A stretch of DNA of 64,000 nt. Origin: an uncultured Planctomycetota bacterium. GTDB taxonomy: Bacteria > Planctomycetota > Phycisphaerae > Sedimentisphaerales > UBA12454. The notes under the pieces were generated by a model that ran no database searches, was not told the DNA's origin, and saw only the letters and a program-made list of their open reading frames with translations. A program made the position numbers and the translations under genes. The stretch covers positions 48,872-112,871 of the forward strand of contig CAINDG010000050.1 in NCBI GenBank assembly GCA_903847315.1, read 5' to 3'. Shown here piece after piece: positions 62,512 to 64,000 of the stretch (positions are counted from its first letter, which is position 1; every line of letters begins with the position of its first letter).

Positions 62512-63483
62512 TTACGCTTCCGAAGTCTCCGCGTGATAACTGCTCCGGGTAAATGGCGAGGACATAACCCAATCAAAGCCGAGTTGTTTTGCCCGGCCTG
62601 CCCAATAGTCAAATTTTTCAGGGTGAATATATTCGACGACATCAAGCGAATCTTTCGAGGGTTTCAAATACTGGCCGATTGCTATGCGATTACATTTTAC
62701 ATTTCGCAGGTCTGCCAATACCTGCTCAATTTCGTCATCCGTTTCGCCAAGGCCGAGCATAATCGAAGATTTTGTCGGCGTGTCGGGCAAAAGTTTTTTT
62801 GCCATTTCAAGAAGTTTCAAAGAAGCCTGATAATCCGCTCCGCTCCTTGCGGTTGAATATAATCTCGGCACGGTTTCGAGATTGTGGCCGAACACAAACG
62901 GCAGGGCGGCTGATAGTATTTCAAGGGCTTTCTGCTGACAGTTTTTAAAATCAGGCACGAGAAGTTCAAATTTTATATCATTTGTCATTTCGAGCGGAAG
63001 CCGCGAAGCGGCTGAAGTCGAGAAATCTGATGATGACGGATTTCTCCGCTTCGTTCGTCCCGAATCATCGGGTCTCACTTCGGTCGAAATGACACTTTGA
63101 CGCACAGTATTTATAACGTCTGTGAATTGCGAAGCGCCGCCGTCAGGCAAATCATCCCTTGTAACGGAAGTGATGACGAGGTATTTAATTTTCAGTTGTT
63201 TTGCCAATTCTGCAATTCTCTGCGGTTCTGTTTTATCCAGCGGCAATGGCGTGCCTTCGGCAACCGAGCAGAATTTGCAGTTTCGCGTGCAGATATTGCC
63301 GAGGATAAGCACGGTAGCGGTGCCGCGGGACCAACACTCGCCTTTATTGGGGCAGTTTGCGTTTGTGCAAATTGTCTCTAACCCAAGCTTTTCGATGGTT
63401 GAGCTGGTATTATTAAAGCTGTCACCTGCCGGTAAAGGCCTTTTGAGCCAGTCAGGCAATCGTCTTTTGATAGTTTGGTTCAT
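62512..63483 (-). CDS. lipA: Lipoyl synthase with an internal insertion
   Basis: Radical SAM enzyme inserting two sulfurs into octanoyl groups. The auxiliary cluster motif is CTNANCPNKGEC and the SAM cluster motif is CTRNCKFC, with a C-terminal RSSYHA closing the site (the RSSY serine). Between INTVRQ and NDIKFELLVPDF, where LipA normally has at most one or two residues, about 37 extra residues (VISTEVRPDD..RLPLEMT) occur, encoded by a palindromic element at 62983-63094. The frame is intact, so the protein may be functional with a surface loop. Confidence 0.93.
   Translation of the reverse strand: MNQTIKRRLPDWLKRPLPAGDSFNNTSSTIEKLGLETICTNANCPNKGECWSRGTATVLILGNICTRNCKFCSVAEGTPLPLDKTEPQRIAELAKQLKIKYLVITSVTRDDLPDGGASQFTDVINTVRQSVISTEVRPDDSGRTKRRNPSSSDFSTSAASRLPLEMTNDIKFELLVPDFKNCQQKALEILSAALPFVFGHNLETVPRLYSTARSGADYQASLKLLEMAKKLLPDTPTKSSIMLGLGETDDEIEQVLADLRNVKCNRIAIGQYLKPSKDSLDVVEYIHPEKFDYWAGRAKQLGFDWVMSSPFTRSSYHAETSEA
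62983..63094. repeat. Palindromic repeat element inserted in lipA
   Basis: A 112-bp segment bounded by perfect 11-bp inverted ends (TGTCATTTCGA / TCGAAATGACA), with inner palindromic pieces (GAGAAATCTGA..GGATTTCTC, CCCGAATCATCGGG, GCCGCGAAGCGGC). It resembles the intergenic palindromic repeats seen in many environmental genomes, here translated in frame. Confidence 0.75.
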
Positions 63484-63495
63484 TTTGTTAAGATT

Positions 63496-63684
63496 TTAAT
63501 AAAGATTGGCCGGATTTGTAAAAAAATCTATAATTTTTTGTGAGATTGATTTTTTTCTTGAAGCCGAACAATCATTATAATCCGGGCATTTTCGACAATG
63601 CGCCTCATCAATCACATTGCCCCTGCCGGGGATATGAATAGTTCTGCTGTATAAACAGGTGGATTCGTTATGTTTTGTTGGCAT
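63496..63684 (-). CDS. Small Cys-containing protein upstream of lipA
   Basis: A 62-residue ORF starting MPTKHNESTC, with four Cys (residues 10, 30, 33 and 39; CRKCPDYNDC). This could bind an Fe-S cluster or zinc. It ends 12 bp before lipA. No ribosome site directly precedes its ATG; the strong AAAGGAG upstream belongs to a five-codon ORF (MAKSG) ending three bases before it, so it may be expressed by re-initiation. I do not recognise a family. Confidence 0.55.
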   Translation of the reverse strand: MPTKHNESTCLYSRTIHIPGRGNVIDEAHCRKCPDYNDCSASRKKSISQKIIDFFTNPANLY

Positions 63685-63687
63685 TAT

Positions 63688-63705
63688 TTAACCTGATTTT
63701 GCCAT
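63688..63705 (-). other. Five-codon leader ORF (MAKSG) with strong ribosome site
   Basis: ATG GCA AAA TCA GGT TAA, nine bases downstream of AAAGGAG (63714-63720), immediately before the 62-residue Cys protein. It may be a translational leader, or the mark of a frameshift in the gene start. Confidence 0.4.
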
Positions 63706-63753
63706 TTTAAGTTCTCCTTTACTTAAACTCCTTCCTGGCTCAACCTATGATAT

Positions 63754-63782
63754 AGGATACACTGTTTATCCTGAAAGTACAA
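63754..63782 (-). promoter_or_regulatory. Possible promoter of the small Cys protein/lipA operon
   Basis: Minus strand TTGTAC (63777-63782), 17-bp spacer, TATCCT (63754-63759). The -10 is weak. Confidence 0.4.
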
Positions 63783-63846
63783 GTTTTTTTCAGCCTGTGA
63801 AATGCCTTAAGAGGATTGTTTTTAGGGTATTTTTTCCCCTGTTTTT

Positions 63847-64000
63847 TTAATCGCCTTGCAGCCAGCGGTCAACGAACAACGAAAGGTCGGCAAAATTTAC
63901 AGCCTTATCATAATTCAAATCGCCAATTAAATATTTTCGCAGAAACGGATATGTCTGACCTTCGCCGATGTCCCATACCTTGACAAAATCCCAGCCGGCA
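63847..64000 (-). CDS. C-terminal fragment of a secreted dockerin-like protein (runs off the window)
   Basis: The last 50 residues are visible before TAA at 63847-63849. AGWDFVKVWDIGEGQTYPFLRKY resembles the tail of GLUG-type repeats common in planctomycete surface proteins. It is followed by a dockerin-like EF-hand pair (GDLNYDKAVNFADLSLFVDRWLQGD), the same kind of module as at 13043-14464. The N-terminal part lies beyond 64000. Confidence 0.7.
   Translation of the reverse strand, partial: AGWDFVKVWDIGEGQTYPFLRKYLIGDLNYDKAVNFADLSLFVDRWLQGD

Overview
The window looks like a chromosome piece of an uncultured planctomycete of the Phycisphaerae/Sedimentisphaerales kind. This is an inference from several sequence cues: dockerin-like EF-hand pairs on secreted proteins (13043-14464 and the truncated gene at the right edge), a pectin/uronate catabolism pair, an ECF sigma factor followed by a membrane protein with a prepilin-type H..DG C-terminus, zinc-ribbon/GYF/TPR architecture, and Gram-negative-type envelope genes. 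No ribosomal RNA or taxonomic marker is present to confirm it.

Layout. 77-9036 (minus): an oligopeptide/nickel-type ABC importer operon (oppF, oppD, oppC, oppB) with two membrane-anchored solute-binding proteins and a secreted repeat-tailed protein at its head. 9240-16947 (mostly plus): a DUF547 protein, S-adenosylmethionine synthetase, uronate isomerase, a secreted GH88/GH105 unsaturated-uronyl hydrolase, a tiny membrane protein, a free-standing HNH endonuclease and a TrpB2-type tryptophan synthase beta chain. 16943-17300: a gene-free stack of hairpins including three terminators. 17392-21322 (minus): a probable peptide-modification locus, containing a promoter, a 16-codon leader, a zinc-ribbon/GYF/TPR membrane protein, a 59-codon ORF, a radical SAM/SPASM enzyme in the same frame behind a TAA stop, and a separately promoted 64-residue peptide with an alternating-cysteine N-terminus.

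21677-28493: tRNA-Tyr and tRNA-Cys, a repeat tract, then a copper/silver-type RND efflux operon (TolC-like, YHS lipoprotein, CusB-like, CusA-like), ending near a degenerate copy of the tRNA-Cys 3' half. 28542-31930: tandem duplicated GT39-type membrane glycosyltransferases. 31932-41745 (minus): a 12-gene group 4 membrane-bound [NiFe]-hydrogenase operon shaped like complex I (NuoA, B, C, D, H, I, J, K and three antiporter-like subunits), with its own maturation protease and a clear promoter.

42046-44792 (plus): an APC-family (KimA-like) permease and a DUF502 protein. 44809-53402 (minus): prolyl-tRNA synthetase, DUF4416, a WecA-type sugar-phosphate transferase, an O-antigen-ligase-like protein, an HtrA-like protease and its paralogue that has lost catalytic residues. 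53609-55428 (plus): a TPR lipoprotein, LspA and an RRM protein. 55425-64000 (minus): a DUF151 nuclease, valyl-tRNA synthetase, a membrane protein, a sigma factor and its partner, lipoyl synthase carrying an in-frame palindromic insertion, a small Cys protein and the C-terminus of a dockerin protein.

The main items of interest are the radical SAM/peptide locus with its in-frame stop, the palindromic element inside lipA, the complex-I-like hydrogenase, and the tRNA-Cys remnant bordering the metal-efflux block.
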